A stretch of DNA of 9,172 nucleotides from an uncultured Clostridia bacterium (GTDB taxonomy: Bacteria > Bacillota > Clostridia > Oscillospirales > Ruminococcaceae). This document shows, piece by piece, positions 1-6,593 of the stretch (the first letter of the stretch is position 1; every line of letters begins with the position of its first letter). The position numbers were made by a program, and so were the translations under genes. The notes below the pieces were generated by a model. That model worked only from the letters and a program-made list of their open reading frames with translations. It was not told the DNA's origin and searched no databases. The stretch spans positions 1 through 9,172 of the forward strand of contig CAMWNQ010000065.1 in NCBI GenBank assembly GCA_947175655.1, given 5' to 3'.

Positions 1-536
1 ACAGTTTGACGTTCTTCAGGAACACTTGCAAGAATTGTTTCTATATCTTCACGGAAGCCCATATTAAGCATTTCATCAGCTTCATCAAGGATGATAGTTT
101 TCAAATTGTCAAGTTTCAATGTTTTTCTTCTCATGTGATCCATAACACGTCCAGGAGTGCCTACAACAATATTCACGCCTCTTTTGAGTTCATGAATCTG
201 TTTTTCCATACTTGCACCGCCGTACACTGCACATATCTTTACAAATTTTTTGTATTTTGAAAACTTTTTAAGTTCTTCACAAGCTTGCATGGCAAGTTCT
301 CTTGTAGGACAAAGAATAAGAACAGATACGTTCTTGTCATTTGGCTGGATAGTTTCAACAGCCGGTATTCCAAAAGCCGCTGTTTTGCCTGTTCCTGTAT
401 TTGAACGTCCTGTCACATCGTATCCGTCTGTTAAAAGGGGAATGGTTTTTTTCTGGATATCTGTCATTTCTGAGAATCCGAGTTCCTTAACAGCCATTAA
501 AAGTTCCTGAGATAAATTAAATTCATTAAATTGCAT
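1..536 (-). CDS. DEAD-box ATP-dependent RNA helicase, N-terminal part (cut by window edge)
   Basis: This reads on the minus strand from ATG at 536 and runs off the window at position 1, giving about 178 codons of what is normally a 400-600 residue protein. The N-terminal RecA-like domain shows its motifs in order: a Q motif with Q28 (TDIQKKTIP), motif I/Walker A (SNTGTGKT, 45-52), motif Ia (PTREL, 77-81), the GG motif (106-107), motif Ib (TPGR, 127-130) and motif II (DEAD, 151-154). These identify an ATP-driven RNA-unwinding enzyme of the DeaD/CshA/RhlE group, acting in the cytoplasm on ribosome assembly or mRNA decay. The subfamily cannot be fixed because the C-terminal half is missing. Motif I has Asn where the common form is AQTGTGKT. 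An AGAAAGGA ribosome binding site lies about 6 bases before the ATG. The gene is transcribed divergently from the thiamine operon. Confidence 0.95.
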   Translation of the reverse strand, partial: MQFNEFNLSQELLMAVKELGFSEMTDIQKKTIPLLTDGYDVTGRSNTGTGKTAAFGIPAVETIQPNDKNVSVLILCPTRELAMQACEELKKFSKYKKFVKICAVYGGASMEKQIHELKRGVNIVVGTPGRVMDHMRRKTLKLDNLKTIILDEADEMLNMGFREDIETILASVPEERQT

Positions 537-615
537 TTTAAGTCCTTTCTGTTACTGTGCCTGATATATTTATTCATATCATAAGTTTAGATTTGTGAAT
601 TTGGTCTCGTCTTAT

Positions 616-644
616 ATAATAACATAATTTTTTTGTAAAGTCAA
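616..644 (-). promoter_or_regulatory. Sigma-70-type promoter of the DEAD-box helicase gene
   Basis: On the minus strand a -35 box TTGACT (644-639) and a -10 box TATTAT (621-616) are separated by exactly 17 bases. Each differs from consensus at one position. Transcription would start near 609, giving a leader of about 70 bases before the helicase ATG at 536. I saw only a weak possible hairpin in that leader. This is a consensus match, with no experimental support. Confidence 0.7.
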
Positions 645-713
645 CTTACCTGTTTATTTTTTTATATGCCATATAATAATGACATAAGGTTTACAATAAA
701 TTATTTTTAAGGG

Positions 714-742
714 TTGACAAAATACAAATTATGGATTAAAAT
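714..742 (+). promoter_or_regulatory. Sigma-70-type promoter of the thiamine operon
   Basis: A perfect -35 hexamer TTGACA (714-719) is followed after 17 bases by TAAAAT (737-742), one mismatch from the -10 consensus. The predicted start, about 747-750, falls at the 5' edge of the TPP riboswitch, so the leader begins with the aptamer itself. No other convincing plus-strand promoter was seen before thiC, and none inside the operon. Confidence 0.8.
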
Positions 743-745
743 AAG

Positions 746-836
746 TTATGGGAGCTTGTGTTGCAGGCTGAGAGGGAGTAATCTAACTCCGACCGCTATA
801 CCTGTTTGGATAATGCCAGCGTAGGGATTTACATAA
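746..836 (+). ncRNA. TPP riboswitch aptamer (THI element)
   Basis: The conserved THI-box sequences are present in order: CTGAGA (768-773), the ACCTG segment (800-804) and GGATAATGCCAGCGTAGGGA (808-827). Closing stem P1 pairs TTATG (746-750) with CATAA (832-836). P3 pairs 754-758 with 764-768. An optional P3a hairpin pairs GGAGT (775-779) with ACTCC (786-790). The RNA senses thiamine pyrophosphate, the end product of the pathway encoded downstream. It lies directly upstream of thiC, a classical position for this element, and is followed by an intrinsic terminator, so control should be at transcription elongation. Confidence 0.96.
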
Positions 837-853
837 GTAATAAAACTATCAGG

Positions 854-889
854 ATACATTATACCTTTCGGGTAGAGTGTATTTTTTTT
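854..889 (+). terminator. Riboswitch-controlled intrinsic terminator (expression platform)
   Basis: The hairpin arms 854-865 and 871-882 pair over about 12 positions, with one A/G mismatch and one G-U pair. The loop is TTTCG, and a run of eight T follows (882-889). It sits between the TPP aptamer and thiC. A competing antiterminator can be drawn: aptamer bases 810-815 (ATAATG) are fully complementary to 857-862 (CATTAT), and GG at 808-809 can pair with CC at 864-865 across one bulged A. TPP binding would hold 808-815 in the aptamer and let the terminator form. Confidence 0.88.
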
Positions 890-922
890 ATTATTTTTAT
901 AATTTAATTAGGAGATGATTTT

Positions 923-2230
923 TTGAATATGACACAAATGGCATCGGCTAAAAAAGGTATAATTACTAAAGAAATGCAGATTGTTTCTGAAAAGGAAAAT
1001 ATACTGGCTGAAGAAATTATGAAAGGTGTTGCATCGGGAGTTATTGCAATACCAGCAAATGTAAATCACAAATCGCTTTCACCAGAGGGAATAGGTTCAG
1101 GACTTCGCACAAAAATAAATGTCAATCTTGGAATATCTGGCGATAAAAATGACTATGAAGCTGAAATGGAGAAAGTAAAGCTTGCAATTGATTTCAAGTG
1201 TGAAGCGATTATGGATTTATCAAATTATGGAAAAACTAATACTTTCAGAAAAAAATTAATTGATATGTCACCAGCTATGATTGGAACTGTTCCTATGTAT
1301 GATGCTGTAGGCTATCTTGAAAAAGATTTGCTTGAGATTACTGCAAAAGATTTTCTCAAAGTCGTTGAGGCTCATGCAAAAGAGGGTGTTGATTTTATGA
1401 CCATTCACGCAGGTATTAATAAACGTGCTGTTGAATGTTTTAAACGTTCAAAGAGACTTACAAATATAGTTTCAAGAGGCGGTTCTCTTCTTTTTGCTTG
1501 GATGGAAATGACAGGCAACGAAAATCCTTTTTATGAATATTATGATGATGTACTTGAAATATTAAGGAAGTATGATGTAACTATAAGTCTTGGTGATGCT
1601 CTCCGTCCCGGCTCTATCGCTGACAGTACGGATGCCGGTCAGATAAGTGAGCTTATCGAACTTGGAAACTTGACAAAGCGTGCTTGGGATAAAGATGTAC
1701 AAGTAATGGTTGAAGGTCCAGGACATATGGCGTTGAATGAAATATCAGCAAATATGACTTTGCAAAAAAAACTTTGTCATAATGCACCTTTCTATGTATT
1801 AGGGCCACTTGTAACGGATATAGCTCCTGGATATGATCATATAACTTCTGCTATAGGTGGAGCTGTAGCAGCATCAAGTGGTGCGGATTTTCTTTGCTAT
1901 GTAACACCTGCGGAACATCTTAGACTTCCAGATATCAATGATGTTAAAGAAGGTATAATTGCAAGCAAAATAGCTGCACACGCAGGAGATATTGCTAAAG
2001 GTGTTAAAAATGCAAGAGATATTGATAATAAAATGAGCGATGCAAGAAGACGTGTTGACTGGGACGAAATGTTCACATATGCCATTGACAGGGAAAAGGC
2101 AGAGCGATATTTTAATTCTGCACCGCCTTCTGAAAAGCATACTTGTTCAATGTGTGGAAAGATGTGTGCTATGAGAACTACAAATATGATTCTTGAAGGA
2201 AAAGAAGTAAAATTTTGTTCAGAAAAATAA
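923..2230 (+). CDS. thiC: Phosphomethylpyrimidine synthase ThiC
   Basis: ThiC is a cytoplasmic [4Fe-4S] radical-SAM enzyme that rearranges the purine intermediate AIR into HMP-P, the pyrimidine moiety of thiamine. The 435-residue length matches the short bacterial/archaeal form. Recognisable conserved blocks are NVNH (46-49), EGPGH (264-268), LGPLVTDIAPGYDHI (293-307) and CYVTPAEHLRLP (325-336). The C-terminal cluster motif has C408, C411 and C415. Its spacing is CX2CX3C rather than the frequently quoted CX2CX4C. The start is TTG at 923: AGGAG (910-914) lies 8 bases before it, while the next in-frame ATG (929) would leave 14 bases. The N-terminus (MNMTQMASAKKGIITKEM) looks like clostridial ThiC. 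It is the first gene of the operon and is controlled by the TPP riboswitch just upstream. Confidence 0.98.
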   Translation: MNMTQMASAKKGIITKEMQIVSEKENILAEEIMKGVASGVIAIPANVNHKSLSPEGIGSGLRTKINVNLGISGDKNDYEAEMEKVKLAIDFKCEAIMDLSNYGKTNTFRKKLIDMSPAMIGTVPMYDAVGYLEKDLLEITAKDFLKVVEAHAKEGVDFMTIHAGINKRAVECFKRSKRLTNIVSRGGSLLFAWMEMTGNENPFYEYYDDVLEILRKYDVTISLGDALRPGSIADSTDAGQISELIELGNLTKRAWDKDVQVMVEGPGHMALNEISANMTLQKKLCHNAPFYVLGPLVTDIAPGYDHITSAIGGAVAASSGADFLCYVTPAEHLRLPDINDVKEGIIASKIAAHAGDIAKGVKNARDIDNKMSDARRRVDWDEMFTYAIDREKAERYFNSAPPSEKHTCSMCGKMCAMRTTNMILEGKEVKFCSEK

Positions 2231-2249
2231 TATAAATAGGGTGTTTTTT

Positions 2250-2447
2250 ATGATAAAAATTAATGGAAGCAATACTCCTAGGGCTGAGGGAAAAACTATT
2301 CTTGATTATCTTGAAAGTTCTGGATATGTGCCTTTAAGGGTTGCTGTTGAGGTTAATAACACAATAATTTCAAGAGATGATTTTGATAAATATATAATTT
2401 CTGATAATGATGAAATTGAAATTGTTGCTTTTATGGGAGGAGGTTAA
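2250..2447 (+). CDS. thiS: Sulfur carrier protein ThiS
   Basis: This is a 65-residue ubiquitin-fold protein ending in FMGGG. The terminal Gly-Gly is the ThiS signature: its carboxylate is adenylated by ThiF, converted to a thiocarboxylate, and donates sulfur to ThiG during thiazole formation. Length and C-terminus match the family, whose members often end in GGG. I chose ATG 2250 because AGGG (2238-2241) lies 8 bases upstream. A GTG at 2241 in the same frame would add three residues and overlaps that site. The gene follows thiC by 19 bases. Its last codons, GGA GGA GGT, also serve as the ribosome binding site of the next gene. No thiF is present in the window. Confidence 0.95.
   Translation: MIKINGSNTPRAEGKTILDYLESSGYVPLRVAVEVNNTIISRDDFDKYIISDNDEIEIVAFMGGG
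2436..2443 (+). promoter_or_regulatory. Ribosome binding site made of the thiS terminal glycine codons
   Basis: GGAGGAGG at 2436-2443 lies 10 bases before the ATG of the protease gene at 2454. The same bases encode the C-terminal glycines of ThiS. It is a near-ideal Shine-Dalgarno sequence, so the downstream start is likely well used and translationally coupled to thiS. Confidence 0.8.
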
Positions 2448-2453
2448 TACACT

Positions 2454-3293
2454 ATGGAAGATAAAAAATTAAGTACCGGTGCAAAAGTAGGATATTTTTT
2501 CTTATCACTGGTTCCGTTTATAGCTTTTTGGGTTATACAGCTTGGAGTTACTGTTTTATTTATGATTCCAAGAATGGTTGAATTGATGTCTGCTTTGAAT
2601 AATGACGATATGGAAGCTTATAATAAGATTATTGCTGATATTTCTCCGCCTGCTACAATTGTAATGCATATATTAATAGTCATTGCTTTTAGTATTTGGT
2701 ATTTCTTTGGGAGAAATAAAAGTGAGAATATACCAAAATTTAAATTTAATGGTATGGTTCTTCTCGTAACTTTTACTATGGCTCTTTCAATGAGTTTTAT
2801 GAGCAATACAACTGTGCTTATTCAAGAGCGTTTTTTCCCTAAAGTTGTTGAGGAATATGAAAGATTGGCAGAAATGTCAGGATTAGGAGTAAATATAATA
2901 ACTATTATTGCTGCTACTTGTCTTGCACCAATAGGGGAAGAACTTATATGTCGTGGAATGGTATTGACTTATGCAAGAAAATCACTTCCGTTCTGGTTGG
3001 CTAATATTATACAGGCTTTGATGTTCGGAATAATGCATATGAATTGGGTACAGGGTACTTATGCTTTTATTATAGGTCTCATTCTTGGATATGCAGTAAA
3101 AAGATATAACAGTATAATTCCGTCAATGATTATGCATTTCTTTGTGAACTCAATATGTTCAGTAATTATGGCTTTAATCTTTAATTTTGTTCCTGCTGCT
3201 ATTGTTACTATAGTTATAACATCAGTAATTTCTGTTATAGCTGTTTCAGGAAGTTGCATACTTATAAATAAAAATACGACAGAAACGAGGTGA
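2454..3293 (+). CDS. CPBP family intramembrane glutamic endopeptidase (Abi/CAAX protease-like)
   Basis: This is a 279-residue, very hydrophobic protein with several membrane segments (roughly 13-38, 68-86, 100-120, 148-162, 180-197, 202-216, 222-250 and 252-271). The three motifs of the CPBP (Rce1-like) family are intact: EExxxR (E162, E163, R167), FxxxH (F191-H195) and HxxxN (H228-N232). The catalytic residues therefore appear complete. Family members cleave membrane-bound or prenylated substrates, or act in peptide processing, bacteriocin immunity or signalling. The substrate here is unknown. The gene starts 6 bases after the thiS stop and its stop overlaps the ribosome binding site of the next gene, so it is embedded in the thiamine operon. 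No thiamine function is established for this family, and I do not assign one. Confidence 0.9.
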   Translation: MEDKKLSTGAKVGYFFLSLVPFIAFWVIQLGVTVLFMIPRMVELMSALNNDDMEAYNKIIADISPPATIVMHILIVIAFSIWYFFGRNKSENIPKFKFNGMVLLVTFTMALSMSFMSNTTVLIQERFFPKVVEEYERLAEMSGLGVNIITIIAATCLAPIGEELICRGMVLTYARKSLPFWLANIIQALMFGIMHMNWVQGTYAFIIGLILGYAVKRYNSIIPSMIMHFFVNSICSVIMALIFNFVPAAIVTIVITSVISVIAVSGSCILINKNTTETR

Positions 3294-3303
3294 AATTTAA
3301 ATT

Positions 3304-4206
3304 ATGATTGATGTATGTCTTGCAGGAACAGGAGGAATGTTGCCTATGCCTGAAAGATGGCTTACCTGTTTCTGGCTTGAATATAACGGAAAAGCTTGTC
3401 TTATTGACTGCGGAGAGGGTACACAGATTACACTTTCTAAAAATGGTTGTAAAATAAGTCGACTTGATGCTTTGTTTATAACTCATATTCATGCTGACCA
3501 TATATCAGGACTTCCGGGATTGCTTTTGTCACTTGGAAATTATGGGAAAACCGGAGTACTTAAAATATACAGTCACAGCGAGGTATATGGAATTATAAAA
3601 AGTCTCTGTTGCATATGTCCTGTACTGCCTTTTGAAATTGAGTTTCATGAATTATCATCAGACAACATTTCAGAGTTTAAATGGAATGATATTGATGTAA
3701 AGTCAATTCCTCTTAAGCATAGTATAGAATGTCTCGGATATTCATTTACTCTTAACCGAAAGCCTGTATTTAATCCTCAGAAGGCGAAGAGTTTAAATAT
3801 AGATGTTAAATATTGGAAGACTCTTCACGAGGGCAAAAATATAGAAATAGATGGCAATATAATTACTTCTGATATGGTTACTGATGAAAAACGTTTGCCT
3901 CTGAAAATTACATATATGACGGATAGTGTATATTTTGATGAAATGATTGATTTTGCTGAAAATTCTGATTTGCTTGTATGTGAAGGAATGTACGGTGATG
4001 ATGAATATATTGATAAAATGCGTGAAAAGGGTCATATGGTTTTTTCTCAGAGTGCAAAGGTTGCTTTAGAATCACATTCAAAAAAGTTATGGCTTACACA
4101 TTATAGTCCGGCACTTGTAAATCCTTTTGAGTATGAGGAGAATATTAAAAAGATTTTCACAAATACTGTAATAAGCCGTGATGGTGAACGAATGACGCTT
4201 AAATAG
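3304..4206 (+). CDS. rnz: Ribonuclease Z-like metallo-beta-lactamase-fold hydrolase
   Basis: This 300-residue protein has the RNase Z layout. An N-terminal GTGG segment with P-x-R is followed by LIDCGEGTQ (33-41), the zinc motif H61-x-H63-x-D65-H66 followed by GLPG (69-72), and H139 before GY. The metal-bridging position is D207 in MTDS, H244 lies in the stretch equivalent to HxTxxQAA, and H266 in LTHYSP. The length (300) is close to B. subtilis RNase Z (about 307 from memory). The expected role is endonucleolytic removal of tRNA 3' trailers. D207 lies in an unusual MTDS context instead of GDT, and the usual HEAT-like motif near 225-230 reads CEGM, so another MBL nuclease or hydrolase role remains possible. 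GAGGTGA (3287-3293), overlapping the previous stop, provides the ribosome binding site. Confidence 0.85.
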   Translation: MIDVCLAGTGGMLPMPERWLTCFWLEYNGKACLIDCGEGTQITLSKNGCKISRLDALFITHIHADHISGLPGLLLSLGNYGKTGVLKIYSHSEVYGIIKSLCCICPVLPFEIEFHELSSDNISEFKWNDIDVKSIPLKHSIECLGYSFTLNRKPVFNPQKAKSLNIDVKYWKTLHEGKNIEIDGNIITSDMVTDEKRLPLKITYMTDSVYFDEMIDFAENSDLLVCEGMYGDDEYIDKMREKGHMVFSQSAKVALESHSKKLWLTHYSPALVNPFEYEENIKKIFTNTVISRDGERMTLK

Positions 4207-4246
4207 TGTCATTAGCTTATTGGATTTTGAAAGGAGCATATATATT

Positions 4247-4558
4247 ATGTCTGTTATAACTATTACAAATGAAAATTTTCAGTCAGAAGTTATGGAATCT
4301 GATAAAAATGTCCTGCTTGATTTCTGGGCATCTTGGTGCGGACCTTGTAAAATGGTATCACCTGTTGTTGATGAGATAGCAAAAGAAAATCCGGACATCA
4401 AAGTGGGAAAGATAAATGTCAATGAACAGCCTGAACTTGCCCGAGCTTTTCAAATACAGAACATTCCTGCTTTTGTAACTGTAAAAAACGGAAGAATCAG
4501 TAATTTTTCAGTCGGTGCAAAGTCAAAATCTGAAATTCTTTCACTATTTAGAAAATAA
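4247..4558 (+). CDS. trxA: Thioredoxin
   Basis: This 103-residue protein has a complete thioredoxin fold signature: DFWASWCGPCK (25-35) with redox cysteines C31 and C34, and the cis-proline loop NIPA (P74). It is a cytoplasmic dithiol-disulfide reductant. I chose ATG 4247 because AAGGAG (4231-4236) lies 10 bases before it. An in-frame TTG at 4220 lies upstream of that site and would add nine residues unlike thioredoxin. The gene follows rnz by 40 bases and precedes thiG by 97 bases, in an operon otherwise building the thiazole ring. A role in keeping a sulfur-transfer enzyme reduced is conceivable but is inference. Confidence 0.95.
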   Translation: MSVITITNENFQSEVMESDKNVLLDFWASWCGPCKMVSPVVDEIAKENPDIKVGKINVNEQPELARAFQIQNIPAFVTVKNGRISNFSVGAKSKSEILSLFRK

Positions 4559-4592
4559 TATTTATTATTTTAATAGTATTTATATTAAAAAA

Positions 4593-4626
4593 TGGGGTGA
4601 ACAACTTTCTGGTTTTGTTTACCCCA
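4593..4626. other. Strong intercistronic hairpin between trxA and thiG
   Basis: A 12-base-pair inverted repeat (4593-4604 with 4615-4626, one G-U pair in the plus-strand RNA) encloses a 10-base loop. On the plus strand the sequence after it (AGAAATATATTTTAAGG) lacks a T run, so it is not a classical terminator for the operon. On the minus strand the hairpin is directly followed by ATTTTTTAAT, a good intrinsic terminator layout, yet no minus-strand gene lies before it. It may be an mRNA processing or stability element, a partial attenuator, or a stop for antisense transcription. Confidence 0.75.
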
Positions 4627-4655
4627 GAAATATATTTTAAGGAAGCGAATGTTAA

Positions 4656-5432
4656 ATGGATAAAAATAATGATAATCTTATTATCGGAGGTCATGAATTC
4701 AAATCAAGATTTATACTTGGTTCGGGAAAATATTCTTTGGAACTTATAAAATCTGCAATTGAAAATGCCGGAGCAGAAATTATTACACTTGCTCTCAGAC
4801 GTGCTAACAATGGTGGAGAAGCAAATATACTTGATTATATTCCGGAAGGCATAACGCTTTTGCCCAATACTTCTGGTGCAAGAAATGCAGACGAAGCGGT
4901 CAGAATAGCAAGACTTTCAAGGGAACTTGGATGTGGTGATTTTGTCAAGGTTGAAGTTATAAGGGATTCAAAATATCTTCTTCCTGATAACTATGAAACA
5001 GTAAAGGCTACTGAAATACTTGCAAAAGAGGGTTTTATTGTAATGCCTTATATGTATCCTGATTTAAATACTGCAAGGGATTTAGTCGGTGCCGGAGCAT
5101 CAGCAGTAATGCCTTTAGCATCTCCGATAGGTTCTAACAAGGGACTTTCAACTAAAGAATTTATAAAGATTTTAATTGATGAAATAGATTTGCCTGTAAT
5201 AGTTGATGCCGGAATCGGAAGACCTTCTCAGGCCTGTGAAGTTATGGAAATGGGTGCAGCTGCTGTTATGGCTAATACAGCGATAGCTACGGCAGGAGAT
5301 ATTCCATTAATGGCAGAATCTTTTAAAAATGCGATTGAAGCAGGAAGAATGGCATATCTTTCCGGTTTGGGACGTGTAAAGGAAACGGGTGCATCTGCAT
5401 CATCACCGCTTACCGGATTTTTGGGTGAATGA
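4656..5432 (+). CDS. thiG: Thiazole synthase ThiG
   Basis: ThiG is a TIM-barrel enzyme that condenses deoxyxylulose 5-phosphate, sulfur from ThiS thiocarboxylate and dehydroglycine into the thiamine thiazole precursor. The 258-residue length is normal. Visible signatures are RFILGSGKY (18-26), ALRRANN (46-52), PNTSGA (70-75), FVKVEVI (96-102, where K98 is the expected Schiff-base lysine), the phosphate-binding DAGIGRPSQACEVMEMGA and the NTAIA segment. AAGGAAG (4639-4645) lies 10 bases before ATG 4656. It follows the 4593-4626 hairpin, and its stop codon TGA (5430-5432) overlaps the ribosome binding site of thiH, suggesting coupled translation of these partner proteins, which are known to form a complex in other bacteria. 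Confidence 0.98.
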   Translation: MDKNNDNLIIGGHEFKSRFILGSGKYSLELIKSAIENAGAEIITLALRRANNGGEANILDYIPEGITLLPNTSGARNADEAVRIARLSRELGCGDFVKVEVIRDSKYLLPDNYETVKATEILAKEGFIVMPYMYPDLNTARDLVGAGASAVMPLASPIGSNKGLSTKEFIKILIDEIDLPVIVDAGIGRPSQACEVMEMGAAAVMANTAIATAGDIPLMAESFKNAIEAGRMAYLSGLGRVKETGASASSPLTGFLGE

Positions 5433-5444
5433 GGTGAAATTTAA

Positions 5445-6593
5445 ATGCTTTTAAATCATATGGAATATATTGAAGGTATGGAAAATATAGGCTCTGAAAT
5501 TCAGGACAAGGTTATAAGTGAAATGAATTCATATAATCCTGATAATTATACTGAACAAGATGTAATAAATGCCATTGAAAGTGATGTATGTACTGTTGAG
5601 GATTACAAAGCTCTTCTTTCACCATCAGCTGAAAAATTTCTTGAGGAGATAGCTCAGAAAGCAAGAATGGAAAAGCAAAAGCATTTTGGAAATTCGGTTT
5701 ATATGTTTACTCCACTTTATATATCTAATTACTGTGAAAATCTTTGTGTTTATTGTGGATTTAACTGTAAAAATAATATAACCCGTGCCAAGCTTAACAG
5801 TGAGGAGATAGAAAGAGAGATGAAAGCAATTTCCAAGAGTGGTTTGCAAGAAATACTTCTTCTGACTGGTGAAAGCCGCAAATTTTCAAATGTTGAATAT
5901 ATAGGTGAAGCCTGTAAAATAGCATCAAAATATTTCAGAACTGTAGGACTTGAAATATACCCGGTAAATTCTGATGAATATTCATATCTTCATAAATGTG
6001 GTGCAGATTTTGTAACAGTTTTTCAGGAAACTTATAATTCTGATAAATATGCTGAACTTCATCTTGGCGGACATAAAAGAATTTTCCCTTATAGAATAAA
6101 TGCTCAGGAAAGGGCATTGATGGGAGGTATGCGTGGGGTAGGATTTGCAGCACTTCTGGGTCTAGATGATTTTCGAAAAGATGCTTTTGCAGTTGGAATG
6201 CATGCCAGCCTGATTCAGAAAAAATATCCTCATGCAGAAATCGCAATATCTTGTCCAAGACTTCGTCCGATAAAAAATAATGAGAATATAAATCCCCGTG
6301 ATGTACATGAAAAACAGCTTTTACAGATAATATGTGCATACAGAATATTTCTGCCTTATTCCAACATAACTATTTCTACAAGAGAAAATGCAAAATTCCG
6401 TGATAATATTGTAGATATATCCGCTACAAAGATTTCAGCAGGTGTTGATGTCGGAATAGGTGGTCACAGTGATCAAAATAAAAAGGGTGACGAACAGTTT
6501 GAGATTTCTGATGCAAGAAACGTAAAGGAAGTTTATAATGCTCTTGTAGAAAAGGGATTACAGCCTGTAATGAGTGATTATATTTATGTTTAA
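5445..6593 (+). CDS. thiH: 2-iminoacetate (dehydroglycine) synthase ThiH, radical SAM tyrosine lyase
   Basis: This 382-residue radical SAM protein carries the cluster motif CxxxCxxC at C97, C101 and C104 (CENLCVYC) in the setting YISNYCENLCVYCGF, which is typical of ThiH. It cleaves tyrosine to p-cresol and dehydroglycine, the latter used by ThiG. Use of ThiH instead of the oxygen-dependent ThiO fits an anaerobe. The conserved EIYPVNSDEY region (about 170) and the C-terminal segment ISAGVDVGIGGH agree with the family. GAGGTGA (5431-5437) sits 7 bases before ATG 5445. The 3' end overlaps tenI by 8 bases. Confidence 0.97.
   Translation: MLLNHMEYIEGMENIGSEIQDKVISEMNSYNPDNYTEQDVINAIESDVCTVEDYKALLSPSAEKFLEEIAQKARMEKQKHFGNSVYMFTPLYISNYCENLCVYCGFNCKNNITRAKLNSEEIEREMKAISKSGLQEILLLTGESRKFSNVEYIGEACKIASKYFRTVGLEIYPVNSDEYSYLHKCGADFVTVFQETYNSDKYAELHLGGHKRIFPYRINAQERALMGGMRGVGFAALLGLDDFRKDAFAVGMHASLIQKKYPHAEIAISCPRLRPIKNNENINPRDVHEKQLLQIICAYRIFLPYSNITISTRENAKFRDNIVDISATKISAGVDVGIGGHSDQNKKGDEQFEISDARNVKEVYNALVEKGLQPVMSDYIYV

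Noticed and set aside
6..510. Two plus-strand open reading frames (6-260 and 250-510) at the window start
   Set aside because: They lie antisense to the DEAD-box helicase, whose motifs are unmistakable on the minus strand, and they have no recognisable domain.
663..675. TATATG-C-CATATA inverted repeat between the divergent promoters
   Set aside because: The arms are only six bases of AT-rich sequence, which is expected by chance here; it was not called as an operator.
672..677. Perfect TATAAT on the plus strand upstream of the thiC promoter
   Set aside because: No acceptable -35 box lies 16-18 bases before it, and the TTGACA/TAAAAT pair downstream is far better placed for the riboswitch.
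1874..2140. Minus-strand open reading frames opposite the end of thiC
   Set aside because: They are antisense to a conserved catalytic region and resemble no protein family.
4593..4640. The trxA-thiG hairpin as the operon terminator
   Set aside because: The plus strand has no T-run after the stem, and the thiazole genes continue immediately, so a full terminator on this strand is not supported.
5935..6339. A 134-codon minus-strand open reading frame inside thiH
   Set aside because: It is a shadow of the conserved thiH frame, with a His/Leu/Tyr/Phe-rich composition and no ribosome binding site that I could support.
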